Assembly: GCA_002011835.1 (NCBI GenBank)
Contig: MTPE01000457.1
Span: 1,821 to 7,064, forward strand
Source of the DNA: Desulfarculaceae bacterium JdFR-95
Lineage (GTDB): Bacteria > Desulfobacterota > Desulfarculia > Desulfarculales > Desulfarculaceae
Direction: 5' to 3'
Length of the DNA: 5,244 nucleotides
In this document: positions 4,563 through 5,244 of the stretch, piece after piece
Numbering within the stretch: the stretch's first letter is position 1
Layout of the letters: each line of letters begins with the position of its first letter
Notes under the pieces: generated by a model
What the model saw: the letters and a program-made list of their open reading frames with translations, nothing else
The model's database searches: none
Told to the model about the DNA's origin: nothing
Program-made: the position numbers and the translations under genes

Positions 4563-5244
4563 GGTCCGGCTGGGCCAGGCGCCTGGGACGCGACCAGCGG
4601 GGCCAGACCACGGTGTTTCTGGCCCTGAGCATGATGGTGCTGGTGATGTTCCTGGCCTTCATGGTCAACGTGGGCCAACTGGTCCACGACCGCATCCTCA
4701 CCCAGATCGTGGCCGACAGTTGCGCCCTCAGCGGGGCCACCGTCCAGGCGGTGGGGCTGAACGAGGTGGCCGACCTGAACTGGGAGTGTCAGCTGCTCAT
4801 GGACGAGCTGAACCAGGCCCTGTCGCTCAAGTTCTGGGACCGCACCGTACGCGACCTGATCGATTACTACGTGTTCTGGATGGACCTGAACCGCGAGCTG
4901 CAACAGGCGATGCTGCAGGCCTTCGCCATGCTCTCCCACGTGGCGGTGCTCAACACCGTGAGCTGGTACAACAAGAAGTACGGCAAGCAGTTCGCGGTGG
5001 TGCCCCTGATCCATCCCAAGTATCCCGGCTTCAAGCTCTGCCCGGTGGAGCCCTGGGAGGAGCTGATCCAGTGGGACCAGATCATCCCCTGCAGCCTGCC
5101 CTGCCCTCCGCTGCCCACCTTCACCTTCGGGGGCACGCGTTGGCTGCCGGCCATCGGTCCCTTCGTCAAGACCGGCGTACCCATCCATCTGGCCCAGGTC
5201 ATCAAGGGCCGCACGCGCAAGGACGTGGAGGTGGCCACCTACTA
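4550..5244 (+). CDS. TadG-like pilus assembly protein (Tad domain), 3'-truncated
   Basis: The frame stays open from ATG 4550 to the window end: 231 residues plus two bases, so the C-terminus is missing. A basic N-terminus (RSGWARRLGRDQRGQ) precedes one hydrophobic helix, about residues 22-42 (VFLALSMMVLVMFLAFMVNVG), and then a QLVHDRILTQIVADSCALSGA segment: this is the layout of the putative Flp pilus-assembly TadE/G-like (Tad) domain. The RGQTT segment echoes the pilin cleavage site, but +5 is Phe23 rather than Glu, so processing by TadV is doubtful, as is usual for TadG. A long helical stretch (residues ~70-135, LNEVADLNWECQLLMDELNQAL onward) follows, then a Pro/Trp/Cys-rich part with Cys164, Cys181 and Cys185. 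Whether a von Willebrand-like C-terminal domain is present cannot be seen. It overlaps tadE by 13 bases and is expected to be an inner-membrane-anchored accessory of the pilus machine. Confidence 0.85.
   Translation, partial: MGMVRSGWARRLGRDQRGQTTVFLALSMMVLVMFLAFMVNVGQLVHDRILTQIVADSCALSGATVQAVGLNEVADLNWECQLLMDELNQALSLKFWDRTVRDLIDYYVFWMDLNRELQQAMLQAFAMLSHVAVLNTVSWYNKKYGKQFAVVPLIHPKYPGFKLCPVEPWEELIQWDQIIPCSLPCPPLPTFTFGGTRWLPAIGPFVKTGVPIHLAQVIKGRTRKDVEVATY

Noticed and set aside
4532..5188. Long minus-strand open frame of 218 codons opposite the TadG-like gene
   Set aside because: It lies wholly opposite a + strand frame with a clear Tad N-terminus, is His/Gln/Leu-biased with no motif, and is typical of the mirror frame in GC-rich coding DNA.

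Overview
This window is GC-rich DNA (roughly 70% G+C by eye, with strong G/C preference at third codon positions). It is densely coding on the + strand only, and I see no convincing minus-strand gene. It carries part of a tight adherence (Tad) / Flp (type IVb) pilus locus, preceded by a PP2C-type protein phosphatase and two proteins of unknown family. A Gram-negative such as a GC-rich Desulfobacterota or myxobacterium-like organism would fit the Sec signal peptide and Tad genes. That assignment is inference: nothing in the sequence fixes the taxon, and no rRNA or other marker is present.

Layout, all on +: (1) 3-851, the 3' part of a gene encoding a long Pro/Gln/Ala-rich linker followed by an unrecognised domain of about 190 residues. 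(2) 851-1972, an unrecognised secreted, Cys-containing protein that starts on the last base of the preceding stop codon (TGATG). (3) 2059-2898, a complete PP2C Ser/Thr phosphatase with all metal-binding motifs and an unusual basic C-terminal tail. (4) 2899-3014, an intergenic control region with a good sigma-70-like promoter whose -10 box sits inside an 8-bp inverted repeat. (5) 3015-3212, a short Flp pilin with a class III signal peptide. (6) 3354-3908, the TadV/CpaA prepilin peptidase. (7) 3909-4085, a purine/G-rich spacer with a stem-loop and a direct repeat. (8) 4086-4562, a TadE-like pseudopilin. (9) 4550 to the window end, a TadG-like (Tad domain) protein that overlaps tadE by 13 bases and is cut by the window edge.

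How the parts fit: the peptidase is the predicted processing enzyme for the Flp pilin and the TadE-like protein, both of which have RGQ...E cleavage motifs; the TadG-like protein has a related RGQ segment without the +5 Glu. Known Tad systems use Flp as the fibre subunit and TadE/TadG-type proteins as minor pseudopilins or accessory envelope proteins. The secretin, ATPase and platform genes (rcpA, tadA, tadB, tadC) are not here and must lie outside the window or elsewhere. Stem-loops placed directly at the ends of flp and tadV suggest post-transcriptional or attenuation control that makes much pilin and less of the assembly proteins. The phosphatase next to the locus suggests phospho-signalling to pilus assembly, but this is inference from position.

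I did not find a clearly new defence, mobile or RNA system. The most novel material is the pair of unrecognised envelope-type proteins upstream, the phosphatase with a basic tail, and the regulatory architecture around flp.
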